Assembly (NCBI GenBank): GCA_028751095.1
Contig: JAQZCZ010000013.1
Span: 1 to 32,995, forward strand
DNA: 32,995 nt
DNA from: Euryarchaeota archaeon Ods01
GTDB lineage: Archaea > Halobacteriota > Halobacteria > Halobacteriales > Halorutilaceae
Direction of reading: 5' to 3'
Positions 7,198 to 15,820 of the stretch are shown piece after piece (the first letter of the stretch is position 1; every line of letters begins with the position of its first letter). The position numbers and the translations under genes are program-made. Below the pieces are notes generated by a model. The model was given only the letters and a program-made list of their open reading frames with translations. It made no database searches and had not been told where the DNA came from.

Positions 7198-7995
7198 TCA
7201 CGCCTCGGAGGTATGCGGCTCCTCGTGGTACTCGCCGCGACCGCCAAGCTCTTCTATGCGGCTCTTGGCTACCTCGGCACAGTCCTCGACTGCACGCTGT
7301 GCTGTCTTGTAGTCGTGTGCCTTCGCCGTGATGCGGTACTCGGGCGCACTGACGTACTCAACCTCTATCTCAACGTCGCCGTCGGCTTCGTCGTACTCGG
7401 GAGCCTCTATCGCGCTCAGAGCCTCGATAACGTCGTCGACACCGTCCGCCGCCGTCGTCTCGATATCGACGTACGCCGTCACCTCGACGTATGGTACGTT
7501 AATATTCTCGCGTGCGACCTCGGTAAGCGTCTCGGCAAGTTCGCCGTCGATACCCGCGTCCTCAAAGACCTCCTCGCCGCGTATAGCTCCCTCTTCGAGC
7601 GCCTCGTACATCGTCCCGTAACGCCCAATGAGTGCCTCGGCAACCTCTCGGTAGGTTTCATCGTCTTCGAGTTCCATCGAGAGCCAGTTGTCCGCCTTGG
7701 TCTCGTTCTTCCACTCCTGTATCTTGTCCTGCTTCTGGTGGTCGTTTACATCCTTAGCGGACAGGTCTATCTGCTGGCTATCCTCGTCAACCTCCAGAAC
7801 CTTACATACGACCGTCTGACCCTCGCGTACGTGGTCGCGTATGTACTTGACCCAGCCGCTCGCGACCTCGGAGACATGGATAAGTCCCTCCTGGTCCTCG
7901 TACTCGACGAGGTCGACGAAGGCACCGAAGTCCTCGACCTCGGTAACCTCACAGACGACGAGTTCGCCGGGTTCGGGCCAGCCGGAGTACTTCAT
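7198..7995 (-). CDS. eif2A: Translation initiation factor 2 subunit alpha
   Basis: The product is 265 residues, the normal aIF2-alpha length. Residues 1-85 are the S1/OB domain (PGELVVCEVTEVEDFGAFVDLVEYEDQEGLIHVSEVASGWVKYI). This is followed by the helical domain and the C-terminal alpha-beta domain that contacts aIF2-gamma. The protein is part of the heterotrimer that brings initiator tRNA to the ribosome. Its ATG overlaps the rps27e stop as TAATG, and its own TGA is one base from nop10. These overlaps support the start and place it in a single translation operon. Confidence 0.95.
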   Translation of the reverse strand: MKYSGWPEPGELVVCEVTEVEDFGAFVDLVEYEDQEGLIHVSEVASGWVKYIRDHVREGQTVVCKVLEVDEDSQQIDLSAKDVNDHQKQDKIQEWKNETKADNWLSMELEDDETYREVAEALIGRYGTMYEALEEGAIRGEEVFEDAGIDGELAETLTEVARENINVPYVEVTAYVDIETTAADGVDDVIEALSAIEAPEYDEADGDVEIEVEYVSAPEYRITAKAHDYKTAQRAVEDCAEVAKSRIEELGGRGEYHEEPHTSEA

Positions 7996-8168
7996 TATCG
8001 AGCCTCGACTACCTCGGATACCTCTGCGTGTAGCTCTCCCTTACCGCCGGTCGGCGTCACGAGCGTCGTTCCGCATACGGCGCACGATATCTCCGTTGCG
8101 GCGCGTTCGAAGACGACCTGTTCGTTCCCGCAGTCGCCGCAGTCGACGCGTAGGATTCTGCTCGTCAT
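7995..8168 (-). CDS. rps27e: Ribosomal protein S27e
   Basis: A 57-residue protein starting [17 protein letters not shown]. It has the four-cysteine zinc ribbon CGDC...CAVC and the following [14 protein letters not shown] segment typical of S27e. The ORF-track version adds 19 residues that lie inside rpl44e; the correct ATG overlaps the rpl44e stop as ATGA. It is a component of the small ribosomal subunit. Confidence 0.95.
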   Translation of the reverse strand: MTSRILRVDCGDCGNEQVVFERAATEISCAVCGTTLVTPTGGKGELHAEVSEVVEAR

Positions 8169-8443
8169 TCTTCTAGCTCCAGCTTTCCTGCTCTCCATCC
8201 CTCGCGGGTGTGTGCCTTTCCACATTCGCTACACCGGTACCGGAGGTCGGTCTTCTTCGTCGGCTTGTTTCCTCCCGGGACCTTCGAGAACTTACCGTCG
8301 TTACCGATTCCGCTGTTGCGCTTGCGCTGGCGGTCTATCCACTTCATACCCGTCTCTCGTCCACGCTGAACCTTCTCCACTTCGTGCTCGTGGTGTGAGT
8401 TGCAGTGGGGGCAGTGCGTATTGAAACGTCTCGGCATCTTCAT
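8165..8443 (-). CDS. rpl44e: Ribosomal protein L44e
   Basis: A 92-residue protein that begins [25 protein letters not shown] and contains the conserved block [46 protein letters not shown]. The two cysteine pairs CPHC and CSEC bind zinc. The MKM start matches the usual haloarchaeal N-terminus (MQMPRRFNT) and is preferred over the ORF-track start, which runs back into nth. This is the first gene of the five-gene translation operon. It is followed by rps27e with a four-base overlap. Confidence 0.95.
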   Translation of the reverse strand: MKMPRRFNTHCPHCNSHHEHEVEKVQRGRETGMKWIDRQRKRNSGIGNDGKFSKVPGGNKPTKKTDLRYRCSECGKAHTREGWRAGKLELEE

Positions 8444-8495
8444 GGTACCGGAGGTATTCCGCGTGCCCGTATCATACTTTCGGTTGTTGCCGCCG

Positions 8496-9116
8496 TTAGA
8501 CGCGTGAAGACGGGCACAGGTCTTCGAGGACGCAGTCGCCGCAGTCGGGACTGCGTGCCGTACACGTCGCACGCCCGTGGAAGATGAGGAGATGAGAGAC
8601 GAGACCCCAGTCCTCGCGCGGCACCTGCTCGCGAAGGGCGTCCTCTATACCGTCCCGGTCGTCGGTATCGACCAAGCCGAGACGTTGGGAGAGGCGCTGT
8701 ACGTGCGTATCGACGGCGATTCCTTCGTGGGTGCCGAATGCGTTCGACACGACGACGTTCGCCGTCTTCCGTCCTACGCCTTCGACACGTGTCAGGTCGT
8801 TGACGTTCTGCGGTACGTCGCCGTCGAACTCCTCAACGAGGGTCTGCGCCCCCTCACGTAGATGCCGCGCCTTACGGCTGTAGAATCCCGTCGAACGTAC
8901 GAGTTCCTCGACATCTTCCTGCGGCGCTTCCGCCATCGCCTCCGGCGTCGGATACTCGTCGAATAGGTCAGGGGTGACTTTGTTAACGCGTTCGTCGGTA
9001 CACTGTGCCGAGAGAACGGTTGCGACAAGGAGTTCGTACGGTGTCTCGTAGTCAAGGGTGGTATCGGCTTCGGGGTACTCGTCCTTCAGTCGTGAGATTA
9101 TCTCGTCCATCGTCAT
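8496..9116 (-). CDS. nth: Endonuclease III (DNA glycosylase/AP lyase)
   Basis: This 206-residue protein is a complete HhH-GPD base-excision enzyme for oxidised pyrimidines. The hairpin and catalytic lysine are in [12 protein letters not shown] (Lys117), and the catalytic aspartate is in [11 protein letters not shown] (Asp136). The C-terminal [4Fe-4S] cluster motif C-x6-C-x2-C-x5-C is intact (Cys185, 192, 195, 201). The start could be the first ATG or the MDEI methionine two codons later. It is divergent from dnaG, and 52 bases separate its stop from the rpl44e start. Confidence 0.95.
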   Translation of the reverse strand: MTMDEIISRLKDEYPEADTTLDYETPYELLVATVLSAQCTDERVNKVTPDLFDEYPTPEAMAEAPQEDVEELVRSTGFYSRKARHLREGAQTLVEEFDGDVPQNVNDLTRVEGVGRKTANVVVSNAFGTHEGIAVDTHVQRLSQRLGLVDTDDRDGIEDALREQVPREDWGLVSHLLIFHGRATCTARSPDCGDCVLEDLCPSSRV

Positions 9117-9194
9117 GGGTGGCTTTGACCGCCCGACGACAAAACCCTTCTCACAAGCCTTAATTGTGCGCCGCGCTCATCTCCGAACACAGTC

Positions 9195-9204
9195 AAGGAG
9201 GTTC
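9195..9204 (+). promoter_or_regulatory. Strong Shine-Dalgarno deciding the TTG start of dnaG
   Basis: AAGGAGGTTC contains the near-perfect ribosome-binding core AAGGAGGT, ending six to seven bases before a TTG codon. The ORF-track start (GTG at 9164) lies upstream of this site and would place the ribosome-binding site inside the gene. The site therefore argues for initiation at TTG. Confidence 0.7.
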
Positions 9205-9208
9205 AAGA

Positions 9209-10363
9209 TTGCAAACCTCAGACACCACGAAATACTACATTCACGCAAATCTCAGGGCGGACGGCGTCGTAGAGCGGTCCGACGTCGTCGGCGCGATATA
9301 TGGACAGACAGAAGGGTTGTTGGGCGAAGACCTCGACCTCCGCGACCTACAGAACTCCGACAAGATAAGCCGTATGGAAGTTGACGTAGAGAGTCAGAAC
9401 GGGAGTTCACGCGGTACGGTTACGATAGGTAGTAGCCTTGACCGTGTCGAGACCTCCGTACTCGCCGCCTCACTCGAAACCATCGAACGCATCGGTCCTT
9501 GCGAGGCGTCGGTTGAGATAGAACTCGTCGAAGACGTACGTACGACCAAGAGGAAGGAAATCGTTGAGCGCGCCAAGTATATCCACCGCGAGATGTTTGA
9601 CGGTGCCGCGATGGGTACCGAAGAGATGCTCGATGAGGTACGTAAGGGCGTCCGGAAGGGCGAGATTACGGAGTACGCCGGTCTGCCTGCCGGACCGAAC
9701 GTAGCCGAGAGCGACGCCGTCCTCGTCGTCGAAGGACGTGCCGACGTTCTCAACCTTCTCAAGTACGGGGTCAAGAACGCTATCGGAGTCGAAGGTACCG
9801 ACGTTCCCGATGCTGTCGCCGAACTCTCAGACGGGAGAACCGTGACCGCTTTCCTTGACTCAGACAGGGGGGGCGAACTAATACTGAGAGAGCTAGGACA
9901 GGTTGCCGACCTCGACTACGTCGCGCATCCACCCGAAGGGAGATGTGTCGAGGACCTTTCGGGAGAGGAAATAAACGAGGCACTGCGTGACAAGGAGCCT
10001 TACGGAAAAGAAGGTGGGGTAACGGATTTCGAGACAGAAGGAGAGGAAGACACGTCATCCGTAGAAGAGGAGCAAGAGGAAAGCCTCCGCGAACGTCTGG
10101 GTTCGGTCGAAGGCTCCGACGAAGCGGTTCTTCTCGACGGTGACAGACGCGAGGTCGAACGTGTCGACGGCGGCGCGGTCGGCGACGAACTCCGCTCCAG
10201 AAACGGTGAGGTCGAAAGCGTCGTATTCGGCGACAAGATAGACCAGCGCGCTCTTGACGCCGCGAGCGCGGGCGGCGTTAAGACCGTGGTCGGAACCGAA
10301 CTCGGACCGGTCGTCAAGAAGCCGCTCGACATAAACGTCGTGACGGAGTCCGAACTGCCGTGA
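9209..10363 (+). CDS. dnaG: Archaeal DnaG-type primase / exosome subunit
   Basis: From the TTG start the product is 384 residues beginning [30 protein letters not shown], which matches the family N-terminus closely. The TOPRIM domain spans about residues 168-250, with the catalytic glutamate in VVEGRADV (Glu175) and the metal-binding DSDRGG (217-222). A variable acidic linker ([14 protein letters not shown]) follows, then a conserved C-terminal domain ending [11 protein letters not shown]. Archaeal DnaG makes RNA primers in vitro and is also a stable RNA-exosome subunit. The stop overlaps the nadC GTG start (GTGA), so the two genes are translationally coupled. The 15 extra residues in the ORF track have no family support. 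Confidence 0.93.
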   Translation: MQTSDTTKYYIHANLRADGVVERSDVVGAIYGQTEGLLGEDLDLRDLQNSDKISRMEVDVESQNGSSRGTVTIGSSLDRVETSVLAASLETIERIGPCEASVEIELVEDVRTTKRKEIVERAKYIHREMFDGAAMGTEEMLDEVRKGVRKGEITEYAGLPAGPNVAESDAVLVVEGRADVLNLLKYGVKNAIGVEGTDVPDAVAELSDGRTVTAFLDSDRGGELILRELGQVADLDYVAHPPEGRCVEDLSGEEINEALRDKEPYGKEGGVTDFETEGEEDTSSVEEEQEESLRERLGSVEGSDEAVLLDGDRREVERVDGGAVGDELRSRNGEVESVVFGDKIDQRALDAASAGGVKTVVGTELGPVVKKPLDINVVTESELP

Positions 10364-11172
10364 GACCCGAAGTAATCGAGAGGTTCGTCCGCGAAGACCT
10401 CTCCGCTGACTGGCGCGACGTGAGTAGCGAGGTCGTCGAGGGAAACGCTGACGCAACCGTCTTTACGCGCGAAGACGGCGTCGTTGCGGGCGTCGAGGAA
10501 GCGGGCGCTGTCTTCGAGTACTTCGGTGTGGAGCCGTGCCCAGCCGTCGAGGACGGCGAGCGCGTCGAGTCGGGCGACAGTCTTCTAGAACCGTCGGGTG
10601 ACGCAACGAGCCTTCTCCGTGCCGAACGTCTCGCCCTGAACCTTCTCGGCTCTATGAGCGGTGTCGCGTCGGTGACGCGGGACTGCGTGGACCGTATTGA
10701 GCAGGCTGACGCCGACACGAAGGTAGCGGCTACACGGAAGACGACGCCGGGATACCGAGACTTCGAGAAACGCGCAGTCCGTCTCGGTGGCGGCGACCCA
10801 CACCGCCACGACCTGACACACGCCGTGATGATAAAGGAGAACCATATCGAACTCGCCGGTCTCGAAGACGCAGTCAGGCGGGCGCGTGACCAAGCGAGCT
10901 TTACGACCAAGGTAGAAGTCGAAGCCGAGACGCTCGCCGTAGCCGAACGTGCCGCCGACCTCGGCGCTGATATCGTTCTTCTCGACAACATGGACCCCGA
11001 CGAGGTGCAGGTCGCCGTAGACGTTCTCCGGTCAGCCGACGTTACCGTCGAGGCATCGGGCGGAATAACGCCGGACAACGTCGCGGAGTACGCAAAGACG
11101 GGTGTCGACGTAGTTTCGATGGGTAGCCTCGTCCACTCGTCCGAATGGCTTGACCTGTCGATGAAGGTATAG
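10360..11172 (+). CDS. nadC: Quinolinate phosphoribosyltransferase (decarboxylating)
   Basis: This 270-residue enzyme converts quinolinate and PRPP into nicotinate mononucleotide, the third step of de novo NAD synthesis. Visible motifs include [18 protein letters not shown], the phosphate-binding [31 protein letters not shown], and the barrel-end motifs [10 protein letters not shown] and [30 protein letters not shown]. It begins at a GTG that overlaps the dnaG stop. In many haloarchaea nadC sits directly with nadA-nadB. Here about 100 bases with a promoter and T-tract separate it from nadA, and it is attached to a replication/exosome gene instead. Confidence 0.95.
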   Translation: MRPEVIERFVREDLSADWRDVSSEVVEGNADATVFTREDGVVAGVEEAGAVFEYFGVEPCPAVEDGERVESGDSLLEPSGDATSLLRAERLALNLLGSMSGVASVTRDCVDRIEQADADTKVAATRKTTPGYRDFEKRAVRLGGGDPHRHDLTHAVMIKENHIELAGLEDAVRRARDQASFTTKVEVEAETLAVAERAADLGADIVLLDNMDPDEVQVAVDVLRSADVTVEASGGITPDNVAEYAKTGVDVVSMGSLVHSSEWLDLSMKV

Positions 11173-11188
11173 TCCCCCAAACCGCAAC

Positions 11189-11253
11189 GGTTATACTTCT
11201 GACCCTTCTTTTTTGCTCAAGCCGAAGAAAATACGCAAGAGAAAGAGTGTATT
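11189..11253 (+). promoter_or_regulatory. nadA promoter region with an imperfect dyad
   Basis: GGTTATACTT at 11189-11198 is the best TATA-like element and would start transcription near 11222, leaving a leader of about 50 bases. Within that leader, AATAC at 11230-11234 is mirrored by GTATT at 11249-11253, extending to seven positions with one mismatch. It could be an operator of nadAB; there is no direct evidence. Confidence 0.35.
11206..11214 (+). terminator. Possible T-tract terminator after dnaG-nadC
   Basis: TTCTTTTTT follows the nadC stop by about 35 bases. Archaeal termination commonly occurs on such U-tracts. It overlaps the probable start of nadA transcription, so it could instead act within the nadA leader. 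Confidence 0.35.
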
Positions 11254-11274
11254 GAAGAAAAAATTTATTCAAAC

Positions 11275-12405
11275 ATGTCAGTAACCGACGACGCCGAACT
11301 TAGCCTCTGGAAGTACAGCGACTCATTGGGCGCTTTACCCGAAGAGTACGAAGATATTCCGGAGGAAGAACGGCTTGAACGCACCGAAGCCGCTCTCGAG
11401 GAACTCGACGATACCGTGGTACTGGGACACAACTACCAGCGCCACTCGGTCACGAGACACGCCGACCACCTCGGTGACTCCCTGCAGTTGTCGCGTCTCG
11501 CGGGCGAAGCCGACGCGCGCAACGTCGTCTTCTGTGGCGTGACCTTCATGGCAGAGACAGCCGACATAGTGACCGACGAGGACCAACGCGTCATAATGCC
11601 GAGCATGGAGGCTTCGTGTCCGATGGCGGGAATGGCGGAGGACATACAGGTCGACGGCGCGTGGAACGAACTCACCGAGGTCGTCCCCGCCGAAGACGTG
11701 ACGCCCGTCACCTACGTCAACTCGTACGCCTCTCTCAAGGCGTTCACCGCCGAAAACGGCGGAACGTGTTGCACATCCTCGAACGCGTCCGACGCCTTCG
11801 AGTGGGCGCTCGACCAAGGCGAGAAGATACTCTTTACGCCCGACAAGCATCTCGCACACAACACCCTCCATGAACTCGGGTACGGCGACGACGACTTCGT
11901 CGTCTGGGACCCTTGGGAAGACGAACTTGGGGGAAACACCCCTGAAGAGATACGTGAGGCGACGTTCATCCTCTGGGAGGGCTTCTGCCAGGTACACGAA
12001 CGGTTCGAAGCATCCGACGTAGCCGACGTGCGTGACGCGCATCCCGATGCCAACGTCATCGTCCATCCCGAATGCCGGCGCGAGGTGGTGGAGGCGGCGG
12101 ACTACGACGGAAGTACATCGACCATCATAGAGAAGGTCGAGAACGCTCCCAAGGGAAGCAAATGGTCAATAGGAACCGAGATACATCTCGTCAAACGGCT
12201 TGCGCGCGAGAATCCCGACAAGGAGGTCTTCGGTCTCTGTGGCGAGGAGTGTATGGACTGTAACGCGATGCGTCAGATAGACCCCGACTTTCTCCTGTAC
12301 GCCCTCGAAGAACTTGCCGATGGAAACGTCGTCAACCGTATCGATGTAGACGAGAACGACAAACGCCTCGCCGAACAGGCGCTTGACACGATGCTCTCGA
12401 TATGA
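11275..12405 (+). CDS. nadA: Quinolinate synthase A ([4Fe-4S])
   Basis: The 376-residue product condenses iminoaspartate with dihydroxyacetone phosphate to form quinolinate. The three cluster-ligand regions are present: FCGVTFMAETA (Cys87), GTCCTSSNASDAF, and GEECMDCNAM near the C-terminus. HNYQRH, MEASCPMAGM, YVNSYASLKAF and SIGTEIHLVKRL are other family signatures. An N-terminal extension of about 40 acidic residues precedes the core, as in other haloarchaeal NadA. The gene overlaps nadB by four bases (ATGA), so the oxygen-sensitive pair that makes and uses iminoaspartate is co-translated. Confidence 0.96.
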   Translation: MSVTDDAELSLWKYSDSLGALPEEYEDIPEEERLERTEAALEELDDTVVLGHNYQRHSVTRHADHLGDSLQLSRLAGEADARNVVFCGVTFMAETADIVTDEDQRVIMPSMEASCPMAGMAEDIQVDGAWNELTEVVPAEDVTPVTYVNSYASLKAFTAENGGTCCTSSNASDAFEWALDQGEKILFTPDKHLAHNTLHELGYGDDDFVVWDPWEDELGGNTPEEIREATFILWEGFCQVHERFEASDVADVRDAHPDANVIVHPECRREVVEAADYDGSTSTIIEKVENAPKGSKWSIGTEIHLVKRLARENPDKEVFGLCGEECMDCNAMRQIDPDFLLYALEELADGNVVNRIDVDENDKRLAEQALDTMLSI

Positions 12406-13859
12406 AGACGGACGTACTCGTAGTCGGTTCGGGAATCGCGGGCGCAAGCGCGGCGATACGTGCCTCGGAGGAGAGCGACGTCGTCGTCGTCACCGAGGCG
12501 ACGCGCCCCGACGAGACGAACACCGGATGGGCGCAGGGCGGTGTCGCACGCCGTGCCCCCGACGAGGACGCCGACGCTTTCGTCGACGACGTTATCGAAG
12601 CCGGAGCGGGCGAAGGCGACGAGGACGCCGTCGAGACGTTGGTGCGTGAAGGGTCCCGCGTTGTCGATGACTTCCTCGTCGAGGAACTCGGCGTCGAGTT
12701 CGACGAGAACGGCGACGGGTTTGACCTCGCGCGCGAAGGCGGACATTCGAACCGGCGTATTCTACACCACGGCGACGCGACCGGACGAGCGGTACAGGTC
12801 GCGCTGTTACGGCGTCTTGCCGAAAGCGACGCCCGTGTTCTCGAAGGACATACGGCGCTCGAACTCGTCGGCGACGAAGGCGTAGACGGCGCTCTGGTCG
12901 TCGGCGACGGAGACGCCTTCGTAGTCGAAGCGGGCGCGACGGTTCTCGCGACGGGCGGAATCGGTGACGTCTACGGACGCACCACGAACCCGCCAGGAGC
13001 GACGGGCGACGGCGTCGCTATGGCGGCGTTGGCGGGCGCAGAGGTCGAGGATACCGAGTACGTCCAGTTCCATCCGACGGCGCACGCTGAACGCGGCTTC
13101 CTGCTCTCGGAAGCGCTACGCGGCGAGGGCGCAGTTCTCGTCGACGGAGACGGCAGACGTTTCATGGACGCCTACCACGAAGACGGCGAACTCGCACCGC
13201 GTGACATCGTGGCGACCGCCGTCCACGAGGTAAACCGCGACGGACAGGCGTACCTCGACCTGTCGCCCGTTATCGACGACGGCTTCGCCGACGAGTTCCC
13301 GACGGCGTACGAGAACCTGACCGACGAGGAAACCGACTCCGGACTCGTTCCGGTTGCACCCTCCGAACATTTCCTCTGTGGTGGCGTCGTCGTAGACGAG
13401 AACGGACGGTCCTCTATCGACCGGCTGTATGCCGCTGGGGAGACTGCGCGGACAGGGGTACACGGCGCGAACCGTCTCGCGTCGACATCGCTCCTTGAAG
13501 GACTGACTTGGGGGCTACGTGCCGGCGAACACGCCGCCGAGAACGCCGCCGAGCCTCGTTCGGTAGACCGAGAACCCGACGCGTTCAACGGCGATATGCC
13601 CGAGGGCTTCGTCGACACCAAGTTCGACAGGCTCCAGAAAGTTATGTGGGAGAAGGCTGGACCCGTGCGCGACGAAGACGGCTTACGTGAGGCACGTGTC
13701 GAGCTACAACGTCTCCGCGGGGAGGTCAAGTCATACGCACGCGGCAGGCTTAGCCCCGAACTCCACTCGCTCAGAAACGCCGTTGTCGTCGGTCTGCTCA
13801 TCGTCGAGGCGGCTCTCGAAAACGAGGAGACGGTAGGCTGTCACCGCCGAGTTGCGTGA
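12402..13859 (+). CDS. nadB: L-aspartate oxidase
   Basis: The 485-residue flavoprotein oxidises L-aspartate to iminoaspartate for NadA. The FAD-binding N-terminus is VLVVGSGIAGASAAIRA. The substrate-site motifs AREGGHSNRRILH, YVQFHPTAHA, RDIV and GVHGANRLASTSLLEGLTWG are all present. The C-terminal helical domain is shorter than in bacterial NadB, as usual for haloarchaea. It overlaps nadA by four bases. NadA, NadB and the nearby NadC together give the complete aspartate route to nicotinate mononucleotide. Confidence 0.96.
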   Translation: MKTDVLVVGSGIAGASAAIRASEESDVVVVTEATRPDETNTGWAQGGVARRAPDEDADAFVDDVIEAGAGEGDEDAVETLVREGSRVVDDFLVEELGVEFDENGDGFDLAREGGHSNRRILHHGDATGRAVQVALLRRLAESDARVLEGHTALELVGDEGVDGALVVGDGDAFVVEAGATVLATGGIGDVYGRTTNPPGATGDGVAMAALAGAEVEDTEYVQFHPTAHAERGFLLSEALRGEGAVLVDGDGRRFMDAYHEDGELAPRDIVATAVHEVNRDGQAYLDLSPVIDDGFADEFPTAYENLTDEETDSGLVPVAPSEHFLCGGVVVDENGRSSIDRLYAAGETARTGVHGANRLASTSLLEGLTWGLRAGEHAAENAAEPRSVDREPDAFNGDMPEGFVDTKFDRLQKVMWEKAGPVRDEDGLREARVELQRLRGEVKSYARGRLSPELHSLRNAVVVGLLIVEAALENEETVGCHRRVA

Positions 13860-13898
13860 GCGTAAGAGTTACTCGGTGCGTCCCCGTACGGAGACACG

Positions 13899-14870
13899 AT
13901 GGACCTAGGTAGGCGGGACTTTCTCAAGATTTGCGCCGCAGGAGGAGCTACCGTAGGCGGCGCTAAGGCGGTCCACAACGTCGCGCTTGGGTACGACAAG
14001 AACCTCGTTTCACAGGACCTAGCCCCGGTTGTCGAAGATGGGTTCGGCGTTCCGTTCGAACATACCGCCGAAGCAGGGGGTGTTCCCGTTGAAATCCATG
14101 CCGGCACGGTAGAGGCGGACGGCGAGTCGTTCCGTTACTCGAATACCGGTAGCGACGAAGCGCGCCGTCTCGACGACCATCTCGGAACTGACGGCGCTCT
14201 CGAACAGTTCGCCGCCGACCTCTCGGCTGTCGAAGACGGAGACTACGTCTTTGAGTTCCACGCTTTCGAGGACTTCTTCGACCGTCTCGAGGGTGCCGAG
14301 ACGCGTGGATATACGGTCGGTGCCCTCCGCGGGGGATACGCCGACGTTCCGGCTGAGAAGGTGCGCGAGTTCGCCGACGCGGACCCACGCGACTCGCGCG
14401 CCCTCCTCGTATCTCTCCGCGACGTATTCGCCGACGAGACGGCTTACGATACGCCGCGTTACCTCGCCGGCGCAGTCACCGACAACATCCTTCGCCGTCG
14501 TCTGAGGCTCCGCCCGTACTTCGAGGAAGACGTAAGCTACGAAGCGCTCGCCGACGGCGAAAATCCGCGCCTGTTCTGTTACGAGTACAGCTACCGTGCC
14601 GCAGAGGGTCTTCACTCCGTGCCGGCGCACGAACAGGAGCCTCCCGTCCTCGCCGCCATGGTGCGCGACCACCGACACAAACACGTCTACTCAGGCGTCG
14701 CGTCGGTCGTCCGCGACTATGACCGAGAACCGTCGTTACGTGTCCCTATGACGTTCGTCGACTACAAGTACACGACACTACGCGACGACTTCCGTCTTAC
14801 CCGTATTGGAGACGGAATCAACGCCTACAACGGCTGGCACAGAGCCGACTCGGTCGACTGGGAGTCGTAA
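13899..14870 (+). CDS. Tat-exported protein of unknown function
   Basis: A 323-residue protein whose N-terminus MDLGRRDFLKICAAGGATVGG is a twin-arginine signal (RRDFLK followed by a short neutral stretch). There is no lipobox, so it is probably released or retained by other means. I do not recognise the family. The body is acidic, with a DVSYEALADGENPRLFCYEYSYRAAEG segment and a His/Arg-rich stretch (MVRDHRHKHVYSGVASVVRDY) that could bind metal or phosphate. Export by Tat implies folding or cofactor insertion in the cytoplasm. It lies about 40 bases after nadB and before pdxS, both cofactor genes, so it may share transcripts with them, but no functional link is shown. Confidence 0.8.
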   Translation: MDLGRRDFLKICAAGGATVGGAKAVHNVALGYDKNLVSQDLAPVVEDGFGVPFEHTAEAGGVPVEIHAGTVEADGESFRYSNTGSDEARRLDDHLGTDGALEQFAADLSAVEDGDYVFEFHAFEDFFDRLEGAETRGYTVGALRGGYADVPAEKVREFADADPRDSRALLVSLRDVFADETAYDTPRYLAGAVTDNILRRRLRLRPYFEEDVSYEALADGENPRLFCYEYSYRAAEGLHSVPAHEQEPPVLAAMVRDHRHKHVYSGVASVVRDYDREPSLRVPMTFVDYKYTTLRDDFRLTRIGDGINAYNGWHRADSVDWES

Positions 14871-14873
14871 TTG

Positions 14874-14891
14874 TTAAACGGTTCTCGAACC
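14874..14891 (+). promoter_or_regulatory. pdxS promoter: TATA-like element followed by a short palindrome
   Basis: TTAAAC at 14874-14879 lies about 28 bases before the pdxS ATG and fits a leaderless promoter. It is followed at once by GGTTC-TC-GAACC (14880-14891), an inverted repeat between the TATA-like element and the transcription start. That is where an archaeal repressor could block transcription. Regulatory function is inferred. Confidence 0.45.
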
Positions 14892-14904
14892 TACATAAAA
14901 TACG

Positions 14905-15819
14905 ATGGGAGAGATAGAAGGCACCGACATTGAGGGGCTTAAGCGCGGCACCGAACTCGTGAAACGCGGCTTCGCGCAGATGCAGAAGGGCGGCGTCATC
15001 ATGGACGTAGTCGACGCCGAACAGGCACGTATCGCCGAGGACGCGGGGGCGGTCGCTGTAATGGCGCTTGAGTCCGTGCCGGCAGACATACGTAAACGCG
15101 GAGGCGTTGCACGTATGGCTCCGGTAGAGACGAACGAAGAGATTCTGGAGGAGGTCTCAATACCGGCGATGGGTAAGGTCCGTATAGGACACGAAGCCGA
15201 GGCGCGCATCCTCGAATCTATCGGCATGGACATGATAGACGAAAGTGAGGTACTGACGCCCGCCGACGAGAAGAACCATATCGACAAACGCGACTTCGAC
15301 ACGCCTTTCGTCTGTGGCGCGCGTGACCTCGGGGAAGCGCTCCGGCGTATAGACGAGGGTGCGGCGATGATACGTACGAAGGGCGAGGCGGGAACCGGCG
15401 ATGTCGCAGAGGCTGTCCGTCACCAGAAGGCGATAAAGGGAGGTATACGTAAGATTCAGGGGATGAACACGGAGGAGCGCCGTAACTACGCCCGAGAAAT
15501 CGAAGCCCCGCTCCCGCTCGTCGAGGAGACGGCAGAACTCGGACGCCTGCCCGTCGTCAACTTCGCCGCGGGCGGTATAGCAACGCCCGCCGACGCCGCA
15601 CTCATGATGCGTCTCGGCTGTGACGGTATCTTCGTCGGAAGCGGTATCTTCGGCGCAGAGGACCCCGAGAGCATGGGGCGCGCAATCGTCGAGGCGGTCA
15701 ACAGTTACGACGACCCGGCGGCTCTCGCGGAGATTTCGCGCAACGTCGGCGGCGGCATGAAGGGCAGGAGCAAGGAGAGCCTGTCGGAAGAAGAACAGCT
15801 CCAGTACCGCGGTAACTGA
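14905..15819 (+). CDS. pdxS: Pyridoxal 5'-phosphate synthase lyase subunit PdxS
   Basis: The 304-residue TIM-barrel enzyme makes PLP from ribose 5-phosphate, glyceraldehyde 3-phosphate and ammonia supplied by PdxT. Conserved segments include [35 protein letters not shown], the catalytic-lysine region [48 protein letters not shown], and [12 protein letters not shown]. Length is normal. It is followed by pdxT one base after the stop, and the pair forms the 12+12 synthase complex. Of its 23 isoleucines I counted 10 ATA, 9 ATC and 4 ATT codons, a pattern unlike typical haloarchaea. Confidence 0.97.
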   Translation: MGEIEGTDIEGLKRGTELVKRGFAQMQKGGVIMDVVDAEQARIAEDAGAVAVMALESVPADIRKRGGVARMAPVETNEEILEEVSIPAMGKVRIGHEAEARILESIGMDMIDESEVLTPADEKNHIDKRDFDTPFVCGARDLGEALRRIDEGAAMIRTKGEAGTGDVAEAVRHQKAIKGGIRKIQGMNTEERRNYAREIEAPLPLVEETAELGRLPVVNFAAGGIATPADAALMMRLGCDGIFVGSGIFGAEDPESMGRAIVEAVNSYDDPAALAEISRNVGGGMKGRSKESLSEEEQLQYRGN

Positions 15820-15820
15820 G

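Noticed and set aside
7213-8424. 403-aa plus-strand ORF opposite eif2A and rps27e
   Set aside because: It is antisense to three well-identified genes and has no recognisable family. Long antisense frames are expected from the codon bias here.
10314-11180. 288-aa minus-strand Ser/Arg-rich ORF opposite nadC
   Set aside because: Low-complexity translation of the antisense strand of a firmly assigned gene.
13860-13898. CCGTACGG palindrome just before the Tat-protein gene
   Set aside because: An eight-base palindrome in a short gap is likely by chance and the longer arms around it do not pair well.
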